16,105 nucleotides of DNA from the NCBI GenBank assembly GCA_025362535.1, contig JANYGE010000396.1, positions 1 through 16,105 of the forward strand, in the 5' to 3' direction. Positions 1 to 6,918 of the stretch are shown here, piece by piece. A program made the translations under genes and the position numbers. The stretch comes from Hyphomicrobiales bacterium (GTDB lineage Bacteria; Pseudomonadota; Alphaproteobacteria; Rhizobiales; Aestuariivirgaceae). A model generated the notes under the pieces. It had not been told where the DNA came from. It ran no database searches and saw nothing but the letters and a program-made list of their open reading frames with translations. Numbering within the stretch: position 1 is the stretch's first letter; each line of letters starts with the position of its first letter.

Positions 1-412
1 TGTCAAAATTACTTTCCGCGCCGCGGTGCGCACCTCCAATGCCACCTGTAGCAAAGACATGAATTCCGGCCATGGCAGCTAAGCGCATTGTGGAAGCAAC
101 TGTGGTGGCACCCGTCATCTTCTTGGCCACAACAAAGGGCAAATCGCGGGTTGAGACTTTGATGATGGAAGGGCCGGTTTTGGCGAAATGTTGCAGTTCA
201 GAGTCTGAAAGTCCGGCGCGAAGTTCACCTTCAATCACCGCAATGGTGGCGGGGATGGCGCCATTGTCACGCACGATGGTTTCCACTTCGCGAGCCATTT
301 CCAGATTCTGCGGGAATGGCATGCCATGCGCTATGATGGTGGATTCGAGCGCCACCACAGGCTTTCGTTGAGCTATGGCAGATTTAATTTCATCAGTTAG
401 TTTTATCATCAT
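1..412 (-). CDS. psuG: Pseudouridine-5'-phosphate glycosidase PsuG, N-terminal part (cut by window edge)
   Basis: This enzyme splits pseudouridine 5'-phosphate into uracil and ribose 5-phosphate, the second step of cytoplasmic pseudouridine breakdown. The first 137 residues are visible. They contain the family signature ALESTIIAHGMPFPQN at about residues 21-36, including the glutamate (E23) known to be catalytic in this family, then KVSTRDLP near residue 85 and the glycine-rich FATGGIGG near residue 120. The family is usually about 300 residues long, so more than half, including the expected catalytic lysine, lies beyond position 1. The ATG at 412-410 shares one base with the TGA stop of the upstream kinase gene (TGATG), so the two are probably translationally coupled. 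A second ATG follows directly, so the exact start could be one codon later. The adjacent PfkB kinase supports the assignment, because PsuK and PsuG are commonly adjacent or fused. Confidence 0.93.
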   Translation of the reverse strand, partial: MMIKLTDEIKSAIAQRKPVVALESTIIAHGMPFPQNLEMAREVETIVRDNGAIPATIAVIEGELRAGLSDSELQHFAKTGPSIIKVSTRDLPFVVAKKMTGATTVASTMRLAAMAGIHVFATGGIGGAHRGAESNFD

Positions 413-1257
413 CAATCCAAAGTCGAGCGATTACTTGCGATCACTTTTGCAGCGATTTCTTGCCCGATCTTGGCAGCTTTTGCCAGTGGCAGATTTTGCA
501 TTAGGCCATGCACAAGCCCGGCTGTTGCGGCATCACCAGCGCCAGTCACATCGACAATGGTTCTGGCTTGCGTTGGGATATGGGTGAATGATTTGCCATC
601 AGAAGCATATGAGCCCTGCTCACCCGCATGAATAACCAGATTTTGCAGGCCCAACTTATGCAATATTTTTACTGCGGATTGTGGATTGCGAGTTCCGGTG
701 AGCGCTTCGATTTGATCAAGATTGGGAGTGGCTAAATAAATCTGGCGTTGTTTTAAAATTTGCAAAAGGCGTTGCGATTTTGGAACTGACACGGGCTCAA
801 TAATCAGCCTCTCGGCCTTAATGGCGCGCAGACATTCAAACTCCAAATTGCAATCAGCAACGACCACAGCGGCAGTGGCAATTTCAGCTTGGCAGTTTTC
901 AATCATTGCTACCGTCAACAAGCGCATGTCATTTACCGCGGTAATCAGTTCACCATTGGCATTCAACACAGCTAAATAGGTTCCGGTGGCTTTATCAACA
1001 CGGACCACATTGTCGACGTTAACGCCAGCGGCTTTGGTGGCCGCCAGCACCATATCGCCATAAGCATCGGTGCCGATAACACTGAGCAAACTGACACTCT
1101 CACCAAGCCTTGCGAGATTATGCGCTATGTTGCGGGCCACACCGCCTGCGGTGATATTCACTGATCCTGGATTGGATGTTGCCGCAATATGGGCATTCAA
1201 GGTTTTGGCCTTGATATCCACATTGGCGCCACCAATGACGAGAACTTTAGAAATCAG
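412..1257 (-). CDS. psuK: PfkB-family carbohydrate kinase, probable pseudouridine kinase PsuK
   Basis: This is a PfkB/ribokinase-family kinase. Next to psuG, it most likely phosphorylates pseudouridine at the 5' position with ATP. Visible motifs are an N-terminal strand VLVIGGANVDIK, the glycine-rich AGGVARNIAHNLARLG segment that binds the sugar, and the C-terminal signature DVTGAGDAATAG with the catalytic aspartate in GAGD. From the CTG at 1257 the protein is 281 residues, slightly short for the family. The only standard start codon nearby is a GTG at 1221, but starting there would remove the VLVIGGAN strand that the fold needs. The in-frame codons upstream of that strand are TGA, AAA, CTG, ATT. 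CTG has a good GGCGGAG ribosome binding site six bases upstream and overlaps the end of the upstream methyltransferase gene. ATT at 1254 is the alternative. The family call is firm. Pseudouridine as substrate is inferred from psuG. Confidence 0.85.
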   Translation of the reverse strand: MISKVLVIGGANVDIKAKTLNAHIAATSNPGSVNITAGGVARNIAHNLARLGESVSLLSVIGTDAYGDMVLAATKAAGVNVDNVVRVDKATGTYLAVLNANGELITAVNDMRLLTVAMIENCQAEIATAAVVVADCNLEFECLRAIKAERLIIEPVSVPKSQRLLQILKQRQIYLATPNLDQIEALTGTRNPQSAVKILHKLGLQNLVIHAGEQGSYASDGKSFTHIPTQARTIVDVTGAGDAATAGLVHGLMQNLPLAKAAKIGQEIAAKVIASNRSTLD

Positions 1258-2797
1258 TTTTCACTCCGCCTTCAGAAAGTCTGCGGTCCACAAAGTTATT
1301 CAGACCATCGCGGATGCTATCTTCCATATAGGGCTGTTGATATTCGGCTAGCGCTTGCTTGTAAACGGTATTGGCACGCTTCAACGCATCGGGCGAACCC
1401 GCTGCGAGCCATTGCGGGTTGTTGCGCCAGTCCGAAATAATCGGCTGATAAAACGCGTTGGAATAACGGTTCAGCGTGTGCTGCGCACCGAAGAAATGGC
1501 CCCCGGGACCGACTTCACGGATAGCTTCAACACCGAGCGCATCTTCAGTAGTTTCAAGGGGCTGCAGGAATTCGCTGACCATTTGGATCAGGTCCACATC
1601 CATGACGAACTTCTCGAAGCTTGCCACCAGACCCCCTTCAAGCCACCCTGCGCCATGCATAATGAAATTGCCGCCACCCATGGTGAGGGCCCACAGAGAA
1701 AACACGCTTTCATAGGCCGCCTGCGCATCCATCATATTGGCAGCACAGGTATTTGAGGTACGATATGGCAGGTTATAGCGTCTGGCCATTTGCCCACCCA
1801 CCATCACGGCCTTCATATATTCCGGCGTGCCGAATGCTGGTGCGCCCGATTTCATGTCCACATTCGAGGTGAAGCCGCCATAGATCACCGGCGCACCTTT
1901 TTTTACCAATTGGCAGAAGGCAAGACCAGCCAAGGCTTCAGCATTTTGTTCAACCACAGCACCTGCCATGGTTACCGGAGCCATGGCCCCGGCCAATGTG
2001 AATGGTGTGACACAAACCACCTGCCCGCGTGATGACATTTCCTTGATACCATTTAACATATAAGCATCGAGCTTTAACGGCGAATTGGTGTTGATGATGG
2101 TGGTGAGAGTTGGCTCACGTTCAAACTGCTCATGTGAGATGCCGCGCGCCAATCTTGCGATTTCAATGCCATCTTGAATGCGGTGCGCACCCAGCGAATA
2201 GGCTGTCATCGGCTTATCCATCAGCGTTGCCATATCGCGCAAGGCTTCGAGATGCCTGATGCCGGAATGTAGATCGACAGGTTCAACTGGATATCCGGCG
2301 CTGAAGTTAATGGCATTGAAATGTTGGCCCAGCTTTAAAAACTTTTGATAATCGGCGCGATTTCCCGTGCGCCTGCCGCCATCAGTATCATGGCAAGACG
2401 GCGGTGAACCCACTGTGCCAAAGGCCATGTTATTGCCACCGATTTGCATGTTGTGGGCCGGATTACGGGCGTGAACGGTGAATTCGGCTGGGGCGTGGCT
2501 GATCAGCTCTTCGAGCAGGCCCGCTTCAAAGCGCACCCTTTCGCCTTCCACCGTGGCACCGGCTTTGCGCCACATATCACGCGCTTCATCGTCCAAAAAA
2601 TCCATGCCGATTTCGGCTAAAACTTTGAGAGAGGCCAAGTGAATCGATTCAACTTCATCAGCCGAGATGATATTGGTGGGCGGAAACAGACGCTTTACTT
2701 TGCGTGGAGGCAGCTGCGGAATGACGGCACCACCGCCAGCACCTGGATTTGCACGGGCACCGCCACGGCGCGGGCGACGGGTTTCTAGTTCGCTCAT
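1247..2797 (-). CDS. Trimethylamine methyltransferase (MttB)-family protein, non-pyrrolysine, copy 1
   Basis: This 516-residue protein belongs to the MttB superfamily, in which a methyl group from a quaternary or tertiary amine is passed to a corrinoid protein. It has a basic, glycine-rich N-terminus (about residues 1-25), a TIM-barrel-type body with a GTVGSPPS stretch near 130, a TSNTCAANMMDAQAAYES segment around 350-370, and a C-terminal GPGGHFFGAQHTL signature near 435. The frame has no internal amber codon, so it belongs to the pyrrolysine-free branch. Studied members of that branch act on compounds such as glycine betaine or proline betaine. The ATG shares four bases (ATGA) with the stop of the lysR gene, and its own 3' end carries the kinase start signal. 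It therefore sits in the middle of a lysR-mttB-psuK-psuG transcript. The substrate is unknown. It is clearly diverged from the second MttB-family protein at 4701-6281. Confidence 0.9.
   Translation of the reverse strand: MSELETRRPRRGGARANPGAGGGAVIPQLPPRKVKRLFPPTNIISADEVESIHLASLKVLAEIGMDFLDDEARDMWRKAGATVEGERVRFEAGLLEELISHAPAEFTVHARNPAHNMQIGGNNMAFGTVGSPPSCHDTDGGRRTGNRADYQKFLKLGQHFNAINFSAGYPVEPVDLHSGIRHLEALRDMATLMDKPMTAYSLGAHRIQDGIEIARLARGISHEQFEREPTLTTIINTNSPLKLDAYMLNGIKEMSSRGQVVCVTPFTLAGAMAPVTMAGAVVEQNAEALAGLAFCQLVKKGAPVIYGGFTSNVDMKSGAPAFGTPEYMKAVMVGGQMARRYNLPYRTSNTCAANMMDAQAAYESVFSLWALTMGGGNFIMHGAGWLEGGLVASFEKFVMDVDLIQMVSEFLQPLETTEDALGVEAIREVGPGGHFFGAQHTLNRYSNAFYQPIISDWRNNPQWLAAGSPDALKRANTVYKQALAEYQQPYMEDSIRDGLNNFVDRRLSEGGVKTDF
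1255..1270 (-). promoter_or_regulatory. Ribosome binding site and presumed CTG start of the PfkB kinase
   Basis: On the minus strand, GGCGGAG (1270-1264) is followed by six bases and then CTG (1257-1255). All of this lies inside the last codons of the upstream MttB-family gene, whose TAA stop is at 1249-1247. This is the best-placed Shine-Dalgarno for a start that keeps the conserved first strand of the kinase. No ATG, GTG or TTG exists in frame between the preceding in-frame TGA and the GTG at 1221. Confidence 0.6.
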
Positions 2798-3705
2798 TTC
2801 TTATCTTCCTTTAAAACTTCCAGCATCGGGTCAGCGGCCACTTGTTTGACCAACCAATCTTCAAAACGTTTGATTTTTGACTTTGTGCGATGCTCGGCAT
2901 TGCACGCGAAATACCAATGGTGCTTGTGTTCAACCTGCAAAGGAAAGGGCTCAACCAATCGTCCAAGCTTAATATCTTCGGCAGCATAAGGCCCAATCGT
3001 CATGGCCAGACCCCTGCCCTCAATGGCGGCTTCCTGCGCCAGAATATAAGAATCCACAGCTAATCTATTTGCAGGCTTAATGCCTTTCACACCCGCCGCT
3101 TCCAGCCAAATCTGCCAATCTTCTTCAGCTGTATAAACATCAATCAGCTTGTGTTTTTTTATTTCATCAAGGGTTTTGATTTTCAGCGATGGGGCGCAGA
3201 CCGGTTTTAAATAGGATTTAAACAGAGGCCGATAATAATGCCCAGGTAATTTATTGCGCGCCAGAATGAGACCGACATCGACATTGCGCTCATCAAAATC
3301 CCAATCGAAATAACTGGTGGAGAGCCGAACTTTTGTATCAGGATATTTACGTTCAAAATCATAGAGGCGCGGGATCAACCATTTCAGCGCCACCGTGACA
3401 TAGACTTGAATGGTGAGTTCATTGTCGGTGGTGCTGGGGCGCAGCGCCCGGGTTTGCGCTTCGATCTGATCGAAGGCATCGCGTACGGTGGGATAATAAG
3501 TCTGGCCCAATTGGGTGAGTTCGGCGCGCCGCGCATCACGGCGAAACAGCAGCACATCAAGGCGCTGTTCAAGCAATTTCACCTGATGGCTAACCGCTGA
3601 GCGGGTGATTCCCAATTCCCCCGCCGCCATGCGGAAGGAGCCAAGGCGGGCTGCGGCTTCAAAAGCAGTTAAAGCGCGAAGGGGTGGCAAGTCTCGTCTG
3701 GCCAA
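2794..3705 (-). CDS. LysR-family transcriptional regulator (GcvA-like)
   Basis: This is a 303-residue LysR-type regulator, the usual length for the family. The N-terminal winged helix-turn-helix covers about residues 5-62, with AAGELGITRSAVSHQVKLLE as the recognition region. It is followed by a linker helix and a periplasmic-binding-protein-like effector domain (about 90-295). The N-terminal style resembles GcvA-type regulators. The start is TTG (3705-3703): an in-frame TGA lies three codons upstream, AGGTG stands eight bases before the TTG, and the first in-frame ATG would cut into the DNA-binding domain. The 3' end overlaps the MttB-family gene by four bases, so the regulator is co-transcribed with the genes it probably controls. 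It is also divergent from the TauE/MttB2 block, and LysR regulators often control both the divergent genes and themselves. The inducer is unknown. Confidence 0.92.
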   Translation of the reverse strand: MARRDLPPLRALTAFEAAARLGSFRMAAGELGITRSAVSHQVKLLEQRLDVLLFRRDARRAELTQLGQTYYPTVRDAFDQIEAQTRALRPSTTDNELTIQVYVTVALKWLIPRLYDFERKYPDTKVRLSTSYFDWDFDERNVDVGLILARNKLPGHYYRPLFKSYLKPVCAPSLKIKTLDEIKKHKLIDVYTAEEDWQIWLEAAGVKGIKPANRLAVDSYILAQEAAIEGRGLAMTIGPYAAEDIKLGRLVEPFPLQVEHKHHWYFACNAEHRTKSKIKRFEDWLVKQVAADPMLEVLKEDKK

Positions 3706-3807
3706 GGGAATTCACCTATCAGGTTGGGCTGTTCGGTTTGTAACATAGAGGAAATGGCGTGTTTAGGGAGGGGGTGCGGCGAATGGTGGTGATATTTTTT
3801 CACATGA

Positions 3808-3824
3808 ACTGTTAAGTGGACAGT
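3808..3824. promoter_or_regulatory. Candidate LysR-type operator in the divergent intergenic region
   Basis: ACTGT-N7-ACAGT is a perfect 5-bp dyad that also fits the T-N11-A pattern of LysR-family sites (T at 3810, A at 3822). It lies between the divergently transcribed lysR and the TauE-family gene, 16 bp before the latter's presumed ATG. A longer-range inverted pair, ACATGAA (3802-3808) and TTCATGT (3838-3844), brackets it. Assignment to the neighbouring regulator is inference from position and symmetry. Confidence 0.45.
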
Positions 3825-3840
3825 CTCAACATTTGAATTC

Positions 3841-4599
3841 ATGTTCACTTCAATGAATCTATTTCCAGATATTCCCTCCTCCACTCTCGCCCTCTTGATG
3901 CTTGTTGCCCTTGTTGCTGGCCTCTCGCGTGGGTTTTCGGGGTTTGGGGCGGCTTTGATTTTTGTACCACTGGCCAGCGCTTTAGTGGGGCCTAAACTTG
4001 CTGCCCCCATTCTGGTGATTATTGATGGGGTGTTTGCGAGTTATCTCATTCCTCCGGCGTTTAAGTTGGGAGATCGGCGCGATGTCTCGCTGATGTTTAT
4101 CGGGGCTTTGGTGGGTGTGCCGCTTGGCACAATTGTTCTCACCCATTACTCACCGATCACTTTGCGTTGGCTAATTGCTGGCATGGCGGCGGCTATGCTG
4201 GTGCTTCTCGCATCAGGTTGGCGCTATCGCGGAAAACCACACGCGTTAGCTACGGTCGGCGTTGGATCAATTTCTGGATTGTTTTCCGGCATCGCGCAAA
4301 TTGGCGGGCCACCCGTGGTGAGCTATTGGATGGGCACCGACACGGCACACGCAAAACTCCGGGCCAATATAATTTTATATTTTGCTGCCAGCTCGGTTTT
4401 ATCGGTGATGACCTATGTGTGGGGCGGGTTAATGTCGCTGGAGATTTTAAAATTCTCGGTGTTTGCTGGGCCAGCCTATGGGGTGGGAACCTATATCGGC
4501 TCAAAATTATTTGGCTTTGCCAGCCCGGCAGTGTTTCGGATGAGCAGTCTGATTTTGATTGCATTTGCGGTTTTGGTGAGTTTGCCGATTTTTAGGTGA
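3841..4599 (+). CDS. TauE/SafE-family inner-membrane transporter (probable anion/sulfonate exporter)
   Basis: This 252-residue, highly hydrophobic protein has the two-repeat layout of the TauE/SafE family: GLSRGFSGFGAALIFVPL near residues 22-39, and the matching GLFSGIAQIGGPPVVSYWMGT near 144-164. Several transmembrane helices are visible (for example about 15-35, 47-65, 75-95, 100-118, 175-200, 230-250). Characterised relatives export sulfite, sulfoacetate or other organic anions, but most members have no known substrate. The ATG at 3841 has only a weak ribosome binding site. ATG at 3853 is a possible alternative start. The gene is divergent from lysR and precedes the second MttB-family gene by 101 bp, so it may share that gene's regulation and move a substrate or by-product of the demethylation module. 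The transport direction and ligand cannot be read from the sequence. Confidence 0.88.
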   Translation: MFTSMNLFPDIPSSTLALLMLVALVAGLSRGFSGFGAALIFVPLASALVGPKLAAPILVIIDGVFASYLIPPAFKLGDRRDVSLMFIGALVGVPLGTIVLTHYSPITLRWLIAGMAAAMLVLLASGWRYRGKPHALATVGVGSISGLFSGIAQIGGPPVVSYWMGTDTAHAKLRANIILYFAASSVLSVMTYVWGGLMSLEILKFSVFAGPAYGVGTYIGSKLFGFASPAVFRMSSLILIAFAVLVSLPIFR

Positions 4600-4700
4600 A
4601 TGGTTAAATTTTCTCACCAGTACGTGGAGATAACTGCCGCTTTGAACTCTCAGCGAATAAGAGCAAAATACCTCAAACAAAATGCCTCAAAGGAAATACC

Positions 4701-6281
4701 ATGTCATTAGTTGAAGATGTAACCAAACGCCGTGGTGGCCGCGATGCACGGCGGACTTTGCGCTCCACAGCTATTCCCATGTCCAAAGCCGCGGTTCGCC
4801 CTGGCATGGAAGGCGGGCAGTATAAACCTTTAAAGGATGCGGATATGGTTCGCATTCATCAGACGGCGCTGAAGCTTCTCAATGATGTGGGGTTAGCGCG
4901 GGCCATTCCATCCTGCATTGAAGCGATGACGGCGCGCGGATGTTTTATGCGCGACAATGGGAGGCTGTGCATTCCGCCCGCATTGGTTGAAGATATTCTG
5001 GCTTCCTGCGCCAAGAATTTTGTTCTCCATGCGCGCAAGCCTGAGCTCGATATGGAGCCTTGGGGCAATAAGGTTTATTTTGGCACGGCGGGTGCTGCGG
5101 TTCACGTCGTGGATATTGCGAGCAACTCGTATCGCGAATCTTATTTGGCTGATCTCTATGATGCAGCGCGCATTGTTGATACCTGTGAACATATCCATTT
5201 CTTTCAACGTTGCCTCACGGCGCGTGACATGCTGAACGGCCATGATCTTGATATTAACACTCTCTATGCTTCGCTGGCTGGTACGCAGAAACATGTGGGC
5301 ACCTCAATGGTTGAACCTGCGCATGTGGATGAGTGTTTGCAGATTTTGCACTATGTTGCAGGTGGTGAGAAAAAATGGCGCGAGCGGCCCTTTGTTTCGC
5401 AATCTAATTGCTTCGTGGTGCCGCCCTTAAATTTTGCTGAAGATGCCTGCGCCTGTTTGGAAGTGGCGGCACGCGGGGGCATGCCCGTGTTGTTATTATC
5501 GGCTGCGCAAGCCGGGGCCACTGCTCCGGCCGCATTGGCTGGCACGGTGGTGCAAGCTGTGGCGGAATGCCTGGCGGGTTTGGTTTATATCAATTGCGTG
5601 GTGCCAGGGGCCATCGCCATTTGGGGGCCATGGCCTTTTGTTTCTGATTTGCGCACGGGAGCAATGAGCGGTGGTTCAGGCGAGCAAGCGTTGATCACCT
5701 CGGCTTGTGCACAGATGGGCCATTATTTTGGCCTCACTGTGGGTTCAGCTGCTGGCATGTGCGATGCCAAGATGCCGGATATTCAAGCAGGTTATGAGAA
5801 GGGTTTGACGGCTGGTATTTCGGCGATGACCGGCATTAACCTGATGTATGAGTCCGCTGGTATGCATGCTTCGCTGCTCGGCTTCTGTTTAGAGAGCCTT
5901 CTCATTGATAATGATATGCTGGGTGCCATTAACCGCAATGTGCGTGGCATTGAGGTGACTGAGGATACTCTGTCGCTTGATGTGATTACCGAAACTTGTT
6001 TGGAAGGTCCGGGCCATTATCTGGGTTCCAATCAAACGCTGACCATGATGCAGACAGAATATATTTATCCCGCCATGGCCAATCGCATGAGCCCGAAGGA
6101 GTGGAATGAAGCGGGCAAGCCAGATATCTTGGCAAAGGCCATCGCGAAGAAGACCGAAATTCTATCTACTTATTATCCTGAATATATCCCGCTGGAAATT
6201 GACGCCGTGATCCGCGCCCACCACGACATTAAATTGCCGCGTGAAATGATGGAGATTGGCGATCCGCGCTGGATGAAGTAA
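4701..6281 (+). CDS. Trimethylamine methyltransferase (MttB)-family protein, non-pyrrolysine, copy 2
   Basis: This is a 526-residue MttB-superfamily member that should move a methyl group from an amine or betaine to a corrinoid carrier. The start is supported by AGGA six bases before the ATG. The N-terminus is basic and rich in arginine (about residues 8-22). Family features include KVYFGTAGAAVHVVD near 120-135, the segment SAAGMCDAKMPDIQAGYEKG around 350-370, and a C-terminal LEGPGHYLGSNQTL signature near 435. The reading frame has no internal stop, so there is no pyrrolysine. Ten bases downstream starts an Fe-S protein, followed by a homocysteine S-methyltransferase-family gene. Together these suggest a chain from methylated substrate to corrinoid to methyl acceptor, but no corrinoid-binding carrier is encoded here. 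The sequence differs widely from the other MttB-family protein at 1247-2797, so they probably use different substrates rather than being a recent duplication. Confidence 0.9.
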   Translation: MSLVEDVTKRRGGRDARRTLRSTAIPMSKAAVRPGMEGGQYKPLKDADMVRIHQTALKLLNDVGLARAIPSCIEAMTARGCFMRDNGRLCIPPALVEDILASCAKNFVLHARKPELDMEPWGNKVYFGTAGAAVHVVDIASNSYRESYLADLYDAARIVDTCEHIHFFQRCLTARDMLNGHDLDINTLYASLAGTQKHVGTSMVEPAHVDECLQILHYVAGGEKKWRERPFVSQSNCFVVPPLNFAEDACACLEVAARGGMPVLLLSAAQAGATAPAALAGTVVQAVAECLAGLVYINCVVPGAIAIWGPWPFVSDLRTGAMSGGSGEQALITSACAQMGHYFGLTVGSAAGMCDAKMPDIQAGYEKGLTAGISAMTGINLMYESAGMHASLLGFCLESLLIDNDMLGAINRNVRGIEVTEDTLSLDVITETCLEGPGHYLGSNQTLTMMQTEYIYPAMANRMSPKEWNEAGKPDILAKAIAKKTEILSTYYPEYIPLEIDAVIRAHHDIKLPREMMEIGDPRWMK

Positions 6282-6291
6282 GAGGCCAAGG

Positions 6292-6918
6292 ATGGAACAT
6301 CCCATCCTCACCCGCATTCGCCGCGAAACATTTACGCCGCTTGGTTGGTTTTCACCTTTGGATATGGGGGAGACAAAACAGGTTATCCTCATCGGTAATG
6401 CCGGGCCGGATATGTTTTTGCGCTTTGCCCGTTCGGGTGCGCCCACTATGGATGAATGGACGCGGGTTGTGGTGGAGCCGCTCGCTGATGATTTGGGGGC
6501 AAAGGCGGTGTTTCCCTTTGATAAGCCTGCCCTGCCGTTTCTCTCTTGGGCGCGGCGAGGCGGGGCTGGGCATGTGTCGCCCCTCGGTTTAAACATTCAT
6601 CCCGCTTATGGATTGTGGCATGCTTATCGGGCAGCGCTTTTATTTCCCGTCGAGTTTGATTTGCCGCGCAGTTCAGCTGGAACGCATCCATGCGAAAGCT
6701 GCCGCGACAAACCTTGTTTATCTGCCTGCCCGGTGGGTGCATTTGACGGTTCTTCCTATAATGTTGCCGCTTGTGGTGAGCACCTTAAATCTAATGCAGG
6801 TGCAGAATGCATGAATGGCGGATGTCTGGCGCGCCGGGCTTGCCCGGTGGGCCAGAGTTTTACATATTCAAAACCACAGGCACAATTTCATATGAGGGCG
6901 TTTCGTGAGCTACGATAA
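6292..6918 (+). CDS. Small Fe-S cluster protein, possible corrinoid-reducing partner
   Basis: This is a 208-residue soluble protein. Residues 1-125 match no domain I recognise. The C-terminal third carries eight cysteines: C134-x2-C137-x4-C142-x3-C146-P, then C161, C173, C178 and C184-P. This is consistent with two [4Fe-4S] clusters. The layout recalls the ferredoxin-like domain of epoxyqueuosine reductase and reductive dehalogenase relatives, which hold a corrinoid, but the barrel and B12-binding parts of those enzymes are absent. The gene begins ten bases after the MttB-family gene and ends 14 bases inside the homocysteine methyltransferase gene, so it belongs to the same operon. Corrinoid methyltransferase systems need a reductive activator to rescue oxidised Co(II). 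An Fe-S protein in this position is a plausible candidate for that role, but this is inference from context. General electron transfer to an unseen partner is the alternative. Confidence 0.8.
   Translation: MEHPILTRIRRETFTPLGWFSPLDMGETKQVILIGNAGPDMFLRFARSGAPTMDEWTRVVVEPLADDLGAKAVFPFDKPALPFLSWARRGGAGHVSPLGLNIHPAYGLWHAYRAALLFPVEFDLPRSSAGTHPCESCRDKPCLSACPVGAFDGSSYNVAACGEHLKSNAGAECMNGGCLARRACPVGQSFTYSKPQAQFHMRAFRELR

Noticed and set aside
1..587. Small plus-strand frames at 72-371 and 375-587
   Set aside because: They are antisense shadows of psuG and the PfkB kinase, whose translations carry clear family motifs.
3669..4010. 113-codon minus-strand frame spanning the lysR start and the TauE gene
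   Set aside because: It overlaps two well-supported genes and the divergent control region, and its translation is low-complexity without a known domain.
4600..4700. Separate promoter for the second MttB-family gene (TTGAAC at 4642-4647)
   Set aside because: A -35-like hexamer is present but the expected -10 position reads AAAATA, too poor to call. The gene may be read from the TauE promoter.
1247..6281. Pyrrolysine-containing trimethylamine methyltransferases
   Set aside because: Both MttB-family frames are continuous with no internal TAG, so they belong to the non-pyrrolysine branch.
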